NCBI GenBank assembly: GCA_964036295.1
Contig: OZ038463.1
Span: 3,038,001 to 3,102,000, forward strand
Length of the DNA stretch: 64,000 nucleotides
Direction: 5' to 3'
From: Plumapathes pennacea
Lineage: Eukaryota > Cnidaria > Anthozoa > Antipatharia > Myriopathidae
The notes below the pieces were generated by a model that saw nothing but the letters and a program-made list of their open reading frames with translations, was not told the DNA's origin and made no database searches. The position numbers and the translations under genes were made by a program. Below, one piece after another: positions 1-15,472 of this stretch (position 1 is its first letter; each line of letters opens with the position of its first letter).

Positions 1-330
1 TTTTCTATACCCTATTTCAGACCTGACTCCCATGAAAATGTATGCCCTATTTCAGACCTGACTCCAAAATGTATGCCCTAATTCAGAGCTTTGTTTAGAG
101 ATTTTTTGTTCTTTTGCAACGATTTCCGCCCTGAGTTTTCTTCCATTTGCCGTGCAATGTCCGCGGCGACATATTTCTGTTAAAATCATACCTATCCCAG
201 ACCAAAAAGACAAAATCGATACCCTATTTCAGACTAAAAGTGCTTGAAAACGATACCCTTTGGGGCGGCACATACCTATATGGCTTATATATGGGAGTAC
301 CCCCCCCCCCCCCTCCGCCCCTGCTCTGAT
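1..330. repeat. Dispersed repeat with degenerate CCCTATTTCAGACC units
   Basis: The core CCCTATTTCAGAC recurs at about 10-25, 46-60 and 222-235, with weaker versions near 76-86 and 190-203, ending in a C homopolymer at 300-313. The irregular spacing and C-run suggest a dispersed repeat rather than coding sequence. Two short overlapping reading frames here are composed of repeat and a poly-proline run and are not credible genes. Confidence 0.55.
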
Positions 331-3300
331 CACTATTGAATCTGGTTTTGCACTCACTAGACACTGTTATTCTCACTGCTCGTCTTCGCTGCGTTCTGTG
401 CCACGATCTCTTACTTATATTTTGCGCCGCTCTTTGAACTGGCTAATCACTCACAGCGCAATGATTTTCTTTTCATCGTGGAGATGGCTCTTCTCTTTGA
501 AGAGTTCATCAATCTTAAAAGCAATTGTATATTGCAATGTTCAAGTTATATAACGTCATCAGATCACCACGCAGGAACCACTGATGTATTGGCTGCAGGC
601 CAGGACGGCTGAGGATGAGAGGCACACTGTCTACCAAAGTTTCTGTCTCTTCGCCACCACTCGTCTTGAGCCCAACTGCAGGAGGTAACTGTCGACTGCA
701 CGACTTTCAGCTTATCGAGTAGCCATTACGTTACGGAGGCAACGTTGAAGCTGATAAGGTACGCAAGTGTATAATCACATTTGACAAGTCCAAGTCTGAA
801 ATAATTGATCGACGAATTTCCAGCGGAAACAGTCACAATCTGCATGCATCTGAGTGCAGATGAACACAGTAATTTTTGCTTTATTGGCCACAGTGCGCTC
901 TGCACTGAACAGCTAGTGCTTCTTTTACGTTTACACTCATTTCTACCGGAGTATATACATTATCACTGTGATGCCTGTCACCACACTTCAGTGAATGCCA
1001 GATATACCCTGCCCAGAGTAATTTGTCTGAGTGACGCTGGTGGAGCTGCATTTCAGCACTTTTTGGCTAAATTTTCGCGATAGTGAAAGTGATATTATTT
1101 GTACTGCGCCCAAACGTTAGTTGCTTAAAGCGCATTCTTGTTTTCTTCTTTCTACTAAGAGGCGGCTACAATCAAGAAGTCGTGTTAGGTTAGCAACGAC
1201 AGCAATACCGGATTGCTCTTGTTTGCCATGTTGCGCGTCACTGGTGTCCGGCCTCACAATACCGCGCCGAAGGCTCAGATCGCTTTGGGCTTCAGGCGAA
1301 TTGACTGGAGTCGACCTACAGCTTCTCATTTGCGGACTTTTCACTTTTGAAATTTTATGCTTCTCATTGTCAAACTGCTTTTTCTTCTCACCGATAAACG
1401 TTTGTTTTGAGAGCTTATCTTTCATCGTCCAAAATATATTTCTCTTTTTCATGCATTACTTCACCTGGCCAAAGACACATATTAGGATATTGCATTAGGT
1501 TCACGTAAAGTTATTTCTGGTTCCGTGAATAAATCAATTTGTCAAGTTATTTTGGCCACCAAGTCCCCTACCAGGCCATGCGACGTTTTGAAAAGCAATA
1601 TTTGCACGGAATCACTCTATGATATACTCTCACGCTAGCTGACGGCAAAGGTTGTAATACTGACTAAGATATGAACTGGAAAATTTTATCATGGCCGCAA
1701 CTGCCCACAAAGCAACAACTGAATATAAACTAAAACATCCGCAAACAACACTTACTAACGCACTGTAGGTATAATATAACAATAACAGCAAACTGCCAGC
1801 CCATAATAAATCACTAGACGAAGTTGAAAACTAAACCTGATTTCTAGCTGGCGTAAAAGAATAAAATATCATTTCAATACATAACCCGCCAGCCGCTATT
1901 GAGTTCAATGGGTTCTGGGTTAGTAATCAGACAATCAACTCCATAAACCGCAATACTATACACTTCTGAATACACGACTGTTGGAGAGTATATAATGCTT
2001 GTATTGATGCATGACTTTGCCAGAACTGAACATTAACGGCGCCAACCGTATGCGGCTGGGGCATTCGTATTTAATGTACAAAAGTATTTTCTCAGTGCTC
2101 TGGTCCATCAAAAGATTACTACACATCGGCATCGGAGTCAATGTACAGAACGTGCATGAAGACAATACGCGCGACCGGCTTTCTCAATGTCCGGTACGGC
2201 CCGTAACAAACGCTTTTTCGGGAGAACCGCAAATTTTGCCCCAAATTGAAAATATTTTCGGGATCGGGAGACATCGGGAAGCTAAAAATAATATCAGAAC
2301 GGCACAAAAAAAAAAAAAAAAAAAAAAAATCTATCTATCTAAAAAATATATCGGGACAATCATTTGGGAGGCTTTCCTTCTTGCTGAATGTGGTTGAAAA
2401 AGAAATTCATGCAACGAAGTTTCCAGAGGGCCGTTCTTTCCTTTTCCATACGAGATATTGGAGGCAGCACTCCTGTACTTACGAAATGTCCGGTACATAG
2501 TACAGATGCAGTGGTTGTAATTAAACATTTTTTTAATTGTTAGGATGTTCTATTGAAAGCCGCTTTTTATTCTCTAGAAGGCAGGAAATGACATTTTAGT
2601 GAACAAATTTCAAAAATCTTAACGGGGGAATTTGCCCCCGGATCCCCCAAGCCAGCTTGCGCCTTCAGCGCTTGCAAATTACGCATTACTGTATGTCCGT
2701 GGTGCATGCCACCGGATCCCCACACTGTGTGGTGCCTTTGGCGCTCAAACCATCTCTCACGAAATTCTCGATCCGCTCCACCCCTTAAATGATTGAATGC
2801 GTTTCACAAATGTCCAGTGTTTAACAGAGTGCTGTTCTGACGTTTTGTTCTGACGCGTTTGTTAGAGTTGACACCCCCCCTTTTCGGTGGTTGTGTAGAG
2901 TCTGCCCCCCCTCCCCCCCCCCCCCCCCCCTACAAAAAATCCTAGCTACGGCCCTGCAACTTTTGAGAATGACTTCTTCACTGAACCATGCAGCTGATCT
3001 TAGATAATGCGGCATATATATGCAACTTAACAAAGAACAAGAAAAGCAGAGCGATACTAATAAAAGGCGCTTTATGTCACAACAGGGACAAGCCTGGGTA
3101 GTTAACAGGAAAAGAAATTTTTTACACGATATTGAATATTGAAATATTGAATACTCGCGAAAGGTTGAGACAAAAGAAATATACGCACAATATCCGACTA
3201 CTTTAGAACAAGATGGATCGACTAAAATAGCTTCCAAGTGAGAAAATAATGAACGATTCTGTTTGAGTGCGACTGACGCTATCAGCAGTCTGTACCACGT

Positions 3301-4281
3301 GACATTTTTCGTGTTAAAAAGAAAAAAAAAAACTAAAAAGTATTTTCACGCTTATAAAACATTAAGATAAACAGCAAAGAACGCCACTTCAGTGTTTTCA
3401 TCAGGTCCCTGTTTTGAAACTCGCTGCCAATGGCAACTTCCAACAGGCGTCTTACTGTCGAATGGAACCCAACCGTGCACCCCAGCACTCAAATGGCAAA
3501 GAATTAAATTAAATGAGACCGAAAGGTGTCAGTGATTGCTTATTACAAATGAACGCATCCCAATGAGTATATTCTAACAGCAGTATTTACGTTATCGCTC
3601 CGCCAAATTCATTTGCATACCTAGCAATGAACGAGTCGATAAGAAGCCAATATGGCGGTTTAAGTGACCTTTGTCTTAAATAATATCGAAGTCAATACAT
3701 TTCGATGCTTCTCGAAACTTGCATTTGATTGGATAGTAAGAGAACTTTATGGAAGTTGTACACAATGCGCCACTAACCTTTTAAAGACGTTCAAGAAGGT
3801 GGCGCAAGTAGTCCATCACTGGCCTCCAGCCTACTCGCCCACCTCTCTTCCCCTCCCTTTTCCCAGTTTTCCGAAGTGTAGTTTCTTTTAGGTTTATCGG
3901 TTCTTCCCATTTAGCTGGTCATTAACTCTTTATGTATGGCTTGCGGCGATTTATTGATAAAATCGGCCTTGTATTCCAAACATTAGTTACAATAGGCGCC
4001 GCGGAAATTGCGATCATCTTATTTGTCGCTTCAGCGGTCATTGCTCAGTAATCTGAAACGAGAATGCGAAGTTACTCGAAGGTGATGCGTTGCCTCTGTT
4101 TCAAAACGAGGCATAGTGTTTCTTAGTTTTACTAGGGGCACCATAGGGGCAAAACAATGTTGCTTCTTATCCAGTTTCTACAATGTTTCCTGTTATGATC
4201 ACTTCTGCGTGAGTGCGAGTGTGCGTGCGTGCGTGCGTGCGTGCGTCTGCATTGCTAACATTATTCTCGCTATCTACACAG
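331..4281. other. Non-coding stretch upstream of GPCR A1, with simple repeats
   Basis: No supportable exon was found. It contains a poly-A run (about 2306-2329), a C-rich tract (2904-2930) followed on the minus strand by a repeat-like start (AGGGCCGTAGCTAGGATTTT, 2937-2956), and a GTGC tetranucleotide array (about 4218-4246) just before the GPCR coding exon. Short open frames on both strands show no recognisable domain. Confidence 0.5.
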
Positions 4282-5485
4282 ATGACGAAACCTCCAATAA
4301 CCGCTGAGGAAATTGGCATTACGACATGTTTTGCAGCCATGGTGACGATGGCTCTCATAGGAAACAGCGTGGTGTGCCTCCTCGTGGCTTTAAACAAAAA
4401 TATGCAAACTCCGATGAACTACTTACTTGTGAACCTGGCAACTTCCGACATGGCAGTCGCCATCTTTGTCTCGCCTCAGTTTATCTTCAGTCGCGCGTTT
4501 GTACACCCAGAGGGAACTATGGGAAAGTGGATGTGCAGGTTAATAACAGGTATGCTATAAATACTACTTAATATGATACATAAGATTGTCTGTTAAAAGA
4601 GTAATAACTACAATTGGGGATTCTGCAAGTTACTTCGATGTTTTTTTGTTTTTGTTGGAGATAGCATGATTAACCAAACAGATAATGCTGGTAACTCGTA
4701 CTCCGGCAAGATTTAGCTTTTTTGTTTTTATTGGTCGATAGTTTTTTTTGTGTGTGTGTGTGTGCGTGTGTGTGTGTTTATTTGTTACATCTCTTCATGT
4801 TGCTTCGTGATATCCGTGTTTATCAGGTCGTCGCCTTTTCTGGGTGAGCGCACTCGCTTCTTCCTTCTGTTTGGTGGCCATTGCTTTTGAACGTTACTTC
4901 GCAGTTACACAGCCGCTGAACGCCAAGATCAACATGACAAAGAAAAGAGTCCGTCTCATCTCCTTGTGCTGCTGGCTGACCGCGCTGGTCTGGATCCTTC
5001 CATCCATAATCCTCATCAAATACGACTCCGAGAAGGCGAGGTGCGCTTGGACATTTTCCTGGAAAGCCCTGCAAAAAACTTATCAGATGGGATGCATCAT
5101 CATAGCGGGCGGAATACCTATTGGCATGATGACGTGCCTCTATTCGCGAGTGATTTACGAATTGTGGATCAAACGGAATCAAGAGGAGCTGGGAGCCAGG
5201 CAAAGGGCGATCGTGAGGACCAGGAGACGCGTCAGCAAAGTGGTCATGACAATCACGCTCTTCTATTCCATGTGCTGGATTCCTAACCTGGTTCAACTGT
5301 GGGCCGAGTTGGGTTTCAGAGAGCACCGCATCAGTCTGCTCCTCGTCACGCTCAACTCGTCCGTCAATCCACTGCTGTACACACTCCAGAGCGAGTCCTT
5401 TAGGAAAAACCTGCTAAACTTGTTCTGTTTTCGGAAAACTAAGGGGCCGAACATTCCATTGAGGGTAGCAGCTCCAAAACAGTGA
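4282..5485 (+). CDS. Class A (rhodopsin-family) GPCR, paralog A1
   Basis: Two coding exons, 4282-4549 and 4827-5485, joined in phase 1, give 308 residues. Seven-transmembrane hallmarks are in order: GN in TM1, LATSD in TM2, the TM3 disulfide Cys in KWMCRLITG, ERY at the end of TM3, an ECL2 Cys (RCAW), the TM5 Pro, CWIP in TM6 and NPLLY in TM7, then a short tail with a Cys that could be palmitoylated. The start codon follows a splice acceptor directly (ACACAG then ATG), so a 5' UTR exon probably lies upstream; an in-frame upstream extension runs through a GTGC repeat and is rejected. It is a plasma-membrane receptor, peptide-receptor-like in TM motifs, ligand unknown. Exon structure and sequence match A2 and A3, marking a lineage expansion. 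Confidence 0.93.
4749..4777. repeat. TG dinucleotide microsatellite in the GPCR A1 intron
   Basis: An interrupted TG run lies in the 277-base intron, about 50 bases upstream of the acceptor. Confidence 0.85.
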
Positions 5486-5944
5486 CTAGCACTCTCGTCC
5501 CCAACCCCCTTAGGCGCTTCTACCAAATTCAATCTTGGACAAAATGTTGAAATACTTTACTTGCACGATCCTTCGTCCCCTCGCTGTTTGTGTTGTAAAT
5601 AACGACCGAAGGGACTCATTCCAGTAGCCTGCGAGCGGCTCTCTCTCTCGAGGTTTGTCAAAAGCTGCTTCATGTGTCACCCATACATGGTATAATGCAC
5701 CCATTTGATGCTAACCAAAATATAAATCCCATGATCCCTTGCAGACGTACTCCGATCGACAATCGATGTGCATGAGTATTTTGTAATGCGATCTCCTCGA
5801 GTCCACTTCTTGTTCGGGCCTAAAGTTTGCTGTCCTGGCGAGCCCAGTCGTGTTTCTTTAAGTACACAAGTCCTTCGTTGTGATTACTAAAGTTCAAATT
5901 CACGCAACCACGTTATTACGCTTCTGTTGTGCTAGTGGACTAGC

Positions 5945-6236
5945 TAAAAATAAATAAATAAACAAACAAATCACTTTATTTAAGTCTCAATGTATTTAGC
6001 ACTGTCGTGCTAATTGGGGAGACTTTAAAATGCAGAAGCCACATATCATAAACTGAACGTACATTCGTTAAGAATCCCCAACTGGTCGGAGGCTAACCAG
6101 CTGGCTATTTACATAAGGTGGCCGAGAATTTGAATTCAGGGCTACCGTGTTGCAAATTCAGCTAGTGGTCAGAGCACGATTTGAACCTGGGACCTCCGGA
6201 TTTTAAGTCTGGCGCCCTAACCACTCGGCTCCCTAA
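5945..6236 (-). mobile_element. tRNA-Leu-derived SINE
   Basis: Read on the minus strand, the head (about 6236-6170) contains GCCGAGTGGTTAGGGCGCCA, an anticodon-loop-like CTTAAAA with TAA anticodon, a variable-arm-like stretch and a B box GGTTCAAATC. This is the layout of a tRNA-Leu with its internal RNA polymerase III promoter. The tRNA-unrelated body continues about 220 bases to a 3' tail of TTTG and TTTA repeats (about 5949-5972), as expected for a LINE-mobilised SINE. A free functional tRNA is unlikely because the 3' acceptor-stem half does not close. Clear target-site duplications were not found. Confidence 0.75.
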
Positions 6237-7596
6237 CTGCTAATAAAGGGAAGTGGCAAATATGAAAGAAAAAATAAAGGAAAAAATAAAAAAAATAAAG
6301 GAAAAAAAAAGGAAAAAAACATACAGTGAACATGATGCAATTTTAGTTTATTGTAAAATTAGTCAAGCAACATGTCAGCCTATCTTCTCTTATAAGATGA
6401 CAAAATCGAGACGTTCTTCAACACAGCTTAAATCTACTTTGAACATTACTGTACACACACCTTAACCCAAGGCAACACGAAATGATGAGCTACACACCAA
6501 TGGACACCACACCAAATCATAGGCTACTGTACGCCAATCTTACTGCCAGACATGATCAAGCTAAAACTCCGATCACCAATATGTTGAACATGAATATTGA
6601 TATTAGAAGTGTTATTCATGCATTCCAATTTTCAATCAAGTAGAAATATCCTGCAGCCGTTGTGAACATTATTTGTACAAGTGTACTTCTGCTAAATAGA
6701 ATGCACATTACCATACATTTTCAGAAGAGTTTGAAGAATTGTTAATTTATAGAGACAAAGACACTATACTTGAGTTGCAATTATTCCTTGGAGATTCAGA
6801 ATACAGACATTGTGGCCATGTTAGTGCCGGGTACAATAGAGGCCAATGAGCAATCTTTTGCTAAAGTCCATCCAACATGGCCACCATGACGTCACATACA
6901 ACCCAAGCATTCCCCGATGTTGTAAATGAATTCATTAAACATTGAGACTACAGTACTTCAAGATGTCACTAAAGCTCTTTTGAGAAAAAAGTTGAAACAA
7001 TCACATGAAACAACACCTCCAACTAAAGTGCCCTTCAGTCCTGAGTAAATGCACTAATTCAAACCTCAGTCTCACAAGAGATAACCATAGCGGCAGGCAC
7101 TTATTTGCCTCCACTTGAATTTGTCAAGAGTCAAAATGGTAACACCATCACCACTAACTGGACAGGCACCCAAGTATGTGATGATGTACTTGCCACTTGT
7201 GGAAAAAAACTATTCCTTTCAAATGTTTGTCAACAAATAAAATCTCTTTGAAGCCATTACCTGTAAGTTGTCTTGTTCATGTCAGGGAACATTTGCTCGA
7301 GTTAACTTTTCAAAGACAACAATATTACATGGAACTAATAATCAAATTTTCCTGACTGATAATATTGACAAACATTTCTAAATTACCCAGTTGCAGTAGA
7401 TACATGTAGTCAAGTCAGAATACTTGGCATGATATACTAGTCTCACCCCCCACCCCTCCCCCCCTACACATACAGTAGTTCTCATTTTTCAACGACGCAT
7501 CTGGTTGGTTGTGGTGACAGTACTTAAATGTTTTATAACTAGCTACATGTACATGTAAGCGTGTAATTCTGACTTTGCTATGTAGTAGGATTGTTA
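6237..7596. other. Rab11 3' flank, possibly a long 3' UTR
   Basis: No coding exon is visible. The stretch holds an A-rich simple repeat (about 6263-6320), a small foldback-like repeat (6814-6884) and otherwise AT-rich sequence. A minus-strand AATAAA (plus-strand TTTATT at 6347-6352) could end the Rab11 transcript, implying a 3' UTR over 1.2 kb; this needs transcript data. Confidence 0.35.
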
Positions 7597-10232
<2,636 letters not shown>

Positions 10233-11489
10233 AATCGCCAACTACAGCAAAATACCGAGCAACCCTTGAGTAAATATTGAACTTTCCTCAGATAGCTGAC
10301 AAGACAGCGGCCAGTGCTTCCACGGCAGGTCTTATCTTTTCAAAATATATCTATAGATAATTATTACAGACTTCTGGCGGACTGTTTCCTCGATTTCTCG
10401 AAGGTAGAGACTGGGATGGACGAGATATCTCCTCGATGAACCTTGTACCAGCCGAGCGGAAACAGATAAAATGGCCGCCCTGAAATTCGTCCAACTCCTC
10501 CACCTTATAAGGAAAATGACATCACTGACTGGGAACGAGCCTCGTTTGCATAGTTTTCGTGACGGTCACGCGAACATCAATGTCACGGAGCGGAACTAAA
10601 ACGAAAAATACTGTGGGGCGGAGTTCTGATCTCCCTTCAAAAAGGAAACGATTTTCTCTGGTATAGACTTTTGTGCGTTATTCGGCACTAATAGAGATGC
10701 GTGGGAGTTTCTTTGGGCCGTATCGCAAGCCACGCGCATGAAAATGATACCTGTATATTCAGAATTAACAAGTCTGGACAGCAAGATCAAACCCCCTCCC
10801 CCTCCTCTCCCCGTCAGTAGCATTCGGTCACTCAGTATATTACCTAGGGAGTGCCCTTTTGCTTAAACTGAGGCTGCCCCAAAACGCGGTCGGCACACGA
10901 AAATCGCAGACATTATATCATTTGCATTTTGCGTACGTGGGCGTAACCACATTGACAAAAATTGCAAACTCTCGATGGTGACGTCGGGGTAAAGGGGAAA
11001 AGATCGGGGTGGAGCCAGTGAGGGGTATGATATATCGTAAAAGTTAAGGATGACGAAACCAGTGACAATCCACCAGCCTCGACCGACGGTCAGCCTTGCC
11101 CACTTGTCTACACCGGCCTACGACCTCTCGGCCCTGTAAAACTATTGAGTTGATTCGTGCCGTTGAAACACAACAAACGGCAAACGGGAAGTAATCGGAG
11201 GCAGTCTGAAATAAACCCGACACGTCGGTTGGTTGATTTTTGGTTTTCTATGGGACGTCACGGCGGCCATGTTGGCAGCCATGTTGGGAACACTGGTCTT
11301 GAGTTTCCGTTATAGATCGAATGTAGCCGCGACTTCCGTTGTATTCAGTGAATTTTCTCCAGGGGTTACTTTTCATGTTATTGTCTATTTTTGGCGACAC
11401 GTTAATTTGGCGATTTTTTCACAGTTGCGAAATTCGCACTATTAAAGTGTCGCGAAAAGTTCATGTAATAGGCCTATATGACCAAGCGT
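10233..11489. other. Rab11 upstream region
   Basis: This is the likely Rab11 promoter side; no TATA box or coding exon can be supported. At about 11250-11290 is a CRE-like GACGTCACGGCGGCCATGTT that also resembles the GGCCGCCGTG ends of a dispersed repeat (see 6814-6884 and 46897-46990). Confidence 0.35.
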
Positions 11490-12364
11490 ACCGGTGTAAC
11501 AGGCTTTTTTGTCCCCCTGGCCAGGATGTCCCCCAGGACACTTTGGCCTGGGCTGAAATGTTCGGCCGGACATTATGGCCGAGGCAAAAATATCTCCCTC
11601 TGGTCTTAAATGTCCCCCTCTCCAAGTTTATCAATTTTCTATATTTTTTGAACAGGAGAGATCAATAAACTTTCATTGTTTAGCAAAATAGATTTGCTAT
11701 TTCTAACAAACCTTTTTTTCAAATTGTTTTGCAATATTTTAAAATCTAACAGACTTATTGTATTTCAGTTTTATGCGTAATGATTTTCTAGTTGCGCCAA
11801 AAAGCTGTATCGGCGCTTTTTATTACAGGCTCTGCTACTTTACGACAAATTAAATCCGAATGAAAATTAAAAGTGACATTTGCTCGCTAGATTAGATGCT
11901 ATGTCAACAAATGCCGGCGGTCGCGGGACCGCGGGGCGCCAATATATATAGCGTTTAAAGAAATCAGAAATTCTGTGTGCGTTTGGTATGGAAGATTAGT
12001 GCTTCAAACTCAGGTACTGGTAAAACATGACTCACCAAACATCTGGATCAGATAATAGCCGACAGACAGGCGGTTGTTGTGTAATAGCTGTCTCGTACGC
12101 AAACTATTGCGAATAGTCTGACTCAGAGAAAGTTATCGTTTCTTCAGTGGTCTTAAAAGGTTATGAGATCAAAGCGAACTTCCTTTATAATGTTTTCGGT
12201 TGTTTATAAGTATCCTTTCTTGTTAGAACCTATTGTAACTATCAAAAGCGCACCTTTCCCAACAGGGGACATTTTAGACCAGCGAGGACACTTAAGACTG
12301 GAATGTCCGGGGGACATTTTGGCCGGGGCCGAAGTGGGGGGACGTTTCAGATTGGGACACCGGT
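11490..12364. mobile_element. Non-autonomous DNA transposon with long degenerate TIRs
   Basis: The left end begins ACCGGTGTAACAGGC and the right end, reverse-complemented, begins ACCGGTGTCCCAATC. Inside both ends are inverted GTCCCCC, TGGCC and AATGTCCCCC blocks over roughly 110-130 bases. The roughly 640-base interior has no credible coding sequence. A CGT triplet flanks both ends and could be a short target duplication, but this is weak. Confidence 0.6.
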
Positions 12365-13161
12365 CGTAAGCCACCCCGTTTACTTAGTTTTTTATTTTTG
12401 TCCTGTGTTCGGGTTCCAATTTTTGTATCACTTTCCTACTGTCTTTTCGACGAAAACATGATTTTGTATTTAACATTTCTGGTGACTCACGTTACTTTGA
12501 CTTGTAATAGTTCGAGAGCACCCAACGAGAATATTTCCCAAAATTCGTTTTTTTGTGCAACTACAATGGATAGCTTCCCAAAATATATTTCTTTTCAAAT
12601 TTTTTTCTGTTGCCGGCAAACACAGAGGTGTTCCACATTCCCCGGAAGGCACTTTCCGAATGTCCATCTCATTTTTCAATGCCAAAAGCAGAATTAAGTA
12701 GAACTTGGACAGAGACACAAACGAAACACAAGACCGGATTTTTTTTATTATTATTTAAATATGCTACTGACCTTGCAAATAGTATGGTAGTATACTTTTA
12801 TTCCGTAAAACAAAATTGCACGAGAAATCATGTGATTACCTGTTAATAACATGCATACAATAATTTACTTCGCGCAATTTTTATTTTCAATTTCGTTGCA
12901 ATCCGCAAGTGTTTCTCAAGAACTTTGTTTTCTCGCAAACAGAATCGGAATCGTCCTGAGGAATGAAAACACGCCCTTTTGTTTTGTTTGGCTTCGCAAA
13001 TACGCGCGCCAGCTGTCGGCAATTTTCAATTTCAAATTTTCTGCACTGTTAATTACACATTTTTGCATTGTTTGGGATAAATTGACGTGCGCTCAGCCAA
13101 TCAGAATGCAGAAATTATTGTATGCATGTTATTGGAGAGGTATCCCCCGTATAGGTCTATT

Positions 13162-13393
13162 CCTCCCAAAGTTATTTTAGAAGGTACCCAGTCGCCCGCG
13201 GATTATATTACCTCGCGCGTAACAGCGAGAAACGCGAGAACGCGCTTGGTCACTCAATTTTTTATCCTCCACAAAACATGGATCCCGCAACGTGTTTCGA
13301 GTGATCAAACGCATTCTAGCGTTTCTCGCTGTTACGCGCAAGGTAATATATCCGCGGGAGACTGGGTACCTTCTAAAATAACTTCGGGAGGGA
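13162..13393. mobile_element. Palindromic MITE with arms of about 80 bases
   Basis: The left arm (13162-13240) and right arm (13305-13393) are near-perfect reverse complements, including AGTTATTTTAGAAGGTACCC and GCGTAACAGCGAGAAACGC. A spacer of about 65 bases separates them. There is no coding capacity; a foldback MITE is the simplest reading. Confidence 0.8.
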
Positions 13394-13508
13394 TAAGGGG
13401 ATTACTTCCGTTATGCCTTTATACTCTCTTGGTAAAATTATCCAAAAAATTGAGCCCTAGGCTCTTCACCATAAGCCAAAAAGTTGGTCAACAGTGAACT
13501 GGGTTGTT

Positions 13509-13579
13509 AATAAAAAAATAATAATAAAAAATAAATAAATAAATAAAATAAATAAATAAATAAAAAAAAAAAAAAAAAA

Positions 13580-13655
<76 letters not shown>

Positions 13656-13664
13656 TAAATATAA
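13509..13664. repeat. A-rich and AAT trinucleotide microsatellite
   Basis: AAAT-type repeats, then a poly-A run, then an AAT array of roughly 75 bases. Confidence 0.9.
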
Positions 13665-14065
13665 TTAACTACTAAAATGCATTAGAAGTACAAATAGTGT
13701 TGTTAATACAATTAAAGGTTAAATAAATAAAAATGACGCTAAAATAACTTGGTTTTAACAACTTAGATCCAACTGAGACCCTGGGCCGTACATAACGAGA
13801 TCAGACTCTTCAACATAATTATTTGGAAAATGTAGTCATGAACCGTCAAGCCGTTTGTCAAGCAAGGCTTGCAGGGTAGACGCGCTGTTTCTACACATTA
13901 AATTTTCAGTTTGACTTTTCAATGCATGGTGTATAAACTGATTCTGTATATCCATATTCTGTGCATAGTCGGCATTTGCGTTTCAGTTTGGAAACCAGAG
14001 TTCTTTCTCTGAGCGGAAATGCAAGAGTCCTTCGATGTCATTCGATGTCTACATACATCACGTGG

Positions 14066-15472
14066 TTAGTTATTGCCGCGTTGTTTGTGACCCACGTGCT
14101 TGTTGATCACGTGTTGGGCTGGTCGGTGCCTATGCACTTGGCTCTTTTTTCCCAACCCCAGTAGGTTCCGCAGGTGCTTTCTGAAAGGCTCACTTTTGAG
14201 TGTGTACACGACCGGGTTGACAGAAGAGTTCAGGGTCACAAGGATAATACTGATTTGATGCCCTGTGGAGCCGAGAGAGTCGGTGATCTGGATAATCAAA
14301 TTAGGCAGCCAACAAAGCGAATAGATAACAGTGACGGTGATGACGATCTTGGTGACACGCTGTCGGGTTTTAACGATAAGGAGCTGGGACGAGCTGAGTT
14401 GGTCCCGACTTCGTTTTATCCAGAGCACGTAGATGACTCTAGAGTACAGGAAACACATTATCCCGATTGGCATTGCCCCTGCTATGATAACACAGCCCAC
14501 GTAATAGCCCTGCTGCAGAGATTCAATCGGGAAGGCCCAGAAGCAGTAGTTAAGTTCCTTGTCGTAGTCAATAAAAATAAAAGACGGCAGATTCCAAAGG
14601 AACGCTATCAACCAGCAGCACACAGTGATTATCCTTACTTTGACTTTAGTGATTACATTCCTGACAGTAAGTGGACGGGTAACAGCAAAGTACCTTTCAA
14701 AAGCGATGGACACAAGAGACAAAGATGAGGCCACGGCCCCCACCCACAGCAAACGACCGCCTGCACAAAAACAAGAAGATACATGAAATCCCGGATAGAA
14801 ATATCTAGAGCCGTTTTTGGGTGCCTGTCGAAAGTAATCGTGTGATTGCTTTGGTTTTGCGTTTGCTACCCTTTCCGATTGGTCCTAAAGCAACATTCTT
14901 GTCCAATTAAGAGCTAAAGCAAAACCTGGTTGCGATATTCTCAAGCAAGAAAGCATTAGTCGCGATGGCGTGTTCTCGCACTGCTGATTGGTTTGTGAAA
15001 CCATTCGCAATTACTTGGTTTTGGTTTTGGTTTTGCTCGGACTTCTAAATTGGTCTGATGTGTTTTTGCTTATCTCATTGATTGGCTCTGTGATTGCTTT
15101 GCTTTTGGTTTTCGACAGTCATCCGAAAAGCGCTCTAAACTGAAGAGCTTGTTTTGATAAAAATCTGATTGAAATATACATTCTCTCGGATTCACACAAA
15201 CCTGTGATGAACCGGCACAGCCACCTTCCCGTGATCCCTTCTGGGTGTACAAACGCGCGGCTGAAAATAAACTGGGGCGAAACAAAGATGGCGACCGTCA
15301 TGTCGGCGATGGCGAGGTTGCACAGCAGGTAGTTCATTGGAGTCTGCATGTTTCGATTTGGCAGGACCACCAGACAGACGAGTGTGTTTCCTACCAGAGC
15401 TGCTGTGACCATTACGCAAAAGCCAGCGGTCACTGTTATCTCTTGCGCCGTCATTGGATCCGTTTCTGTCAT
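14066..15472 (-). CDS. Class A (rhodopsin-family) GPCR, paralog A2
   Basis: Two minus-strand exons, 15472-15202 and 14760-14066, join in phase 1 into 321 residues. The TM2-ECL1 stretch is almost identical to A1 (VAIFVSPQFIFSRAFVHPEG). Hallmarks: LAIADM, Cys in WLCRFITG, ERY, ECL2 Cys (YCFW), CWLP in TM6 and NPVVY in TM7. The ATG follows a splice acceptor (TACCAG) directly, as in A1. The 441-base intron is largely filled by a MITE (14808-15135). The C-terminal tail is longer than in A1 and rich in His, Arg and Lys. It appears intact; ligand unknown. Confidence 0.93.
14808..15135. mobile_element. MITE with TA target sites inside the GPCR A2 intron
   Basis: The ends are inverted (about 30 bases: GAGCCGTTTTTGGGTGCCTG at left, its diverged complement at right) and each is flanked by TA (14806-14807, 15136-15137), as expected for a Tc1/mariner-type target duplication. 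No ORF is present. Confidence 0.7.

Noticed and set aside
1117-1498. Overlapping ORFs of over 110 codons on both strands
   Set aside because: Both strands are open, composition is biased and no domain is seen; likely repeat-derived or chance.
4213-4281. N-terminal extension of GPCR A1 through the GTGC repeat
   Set aside because: The paralogs start at the equivalent ATG after a splice acceptor; the extension is repeat-derived.
4823-5326. Antisense ORF over GPCR A1 exon 2
   Set aside because: It is a shadow of the well-supported plus-strand exon; the same holds for 14174-14728 opposite GPCR A2.
6170-6236. Functional tRNA-Leu gene
   Set aside because: The 3' half of the acceptor stem does not close and the sequence runs into a SINE body and tail.
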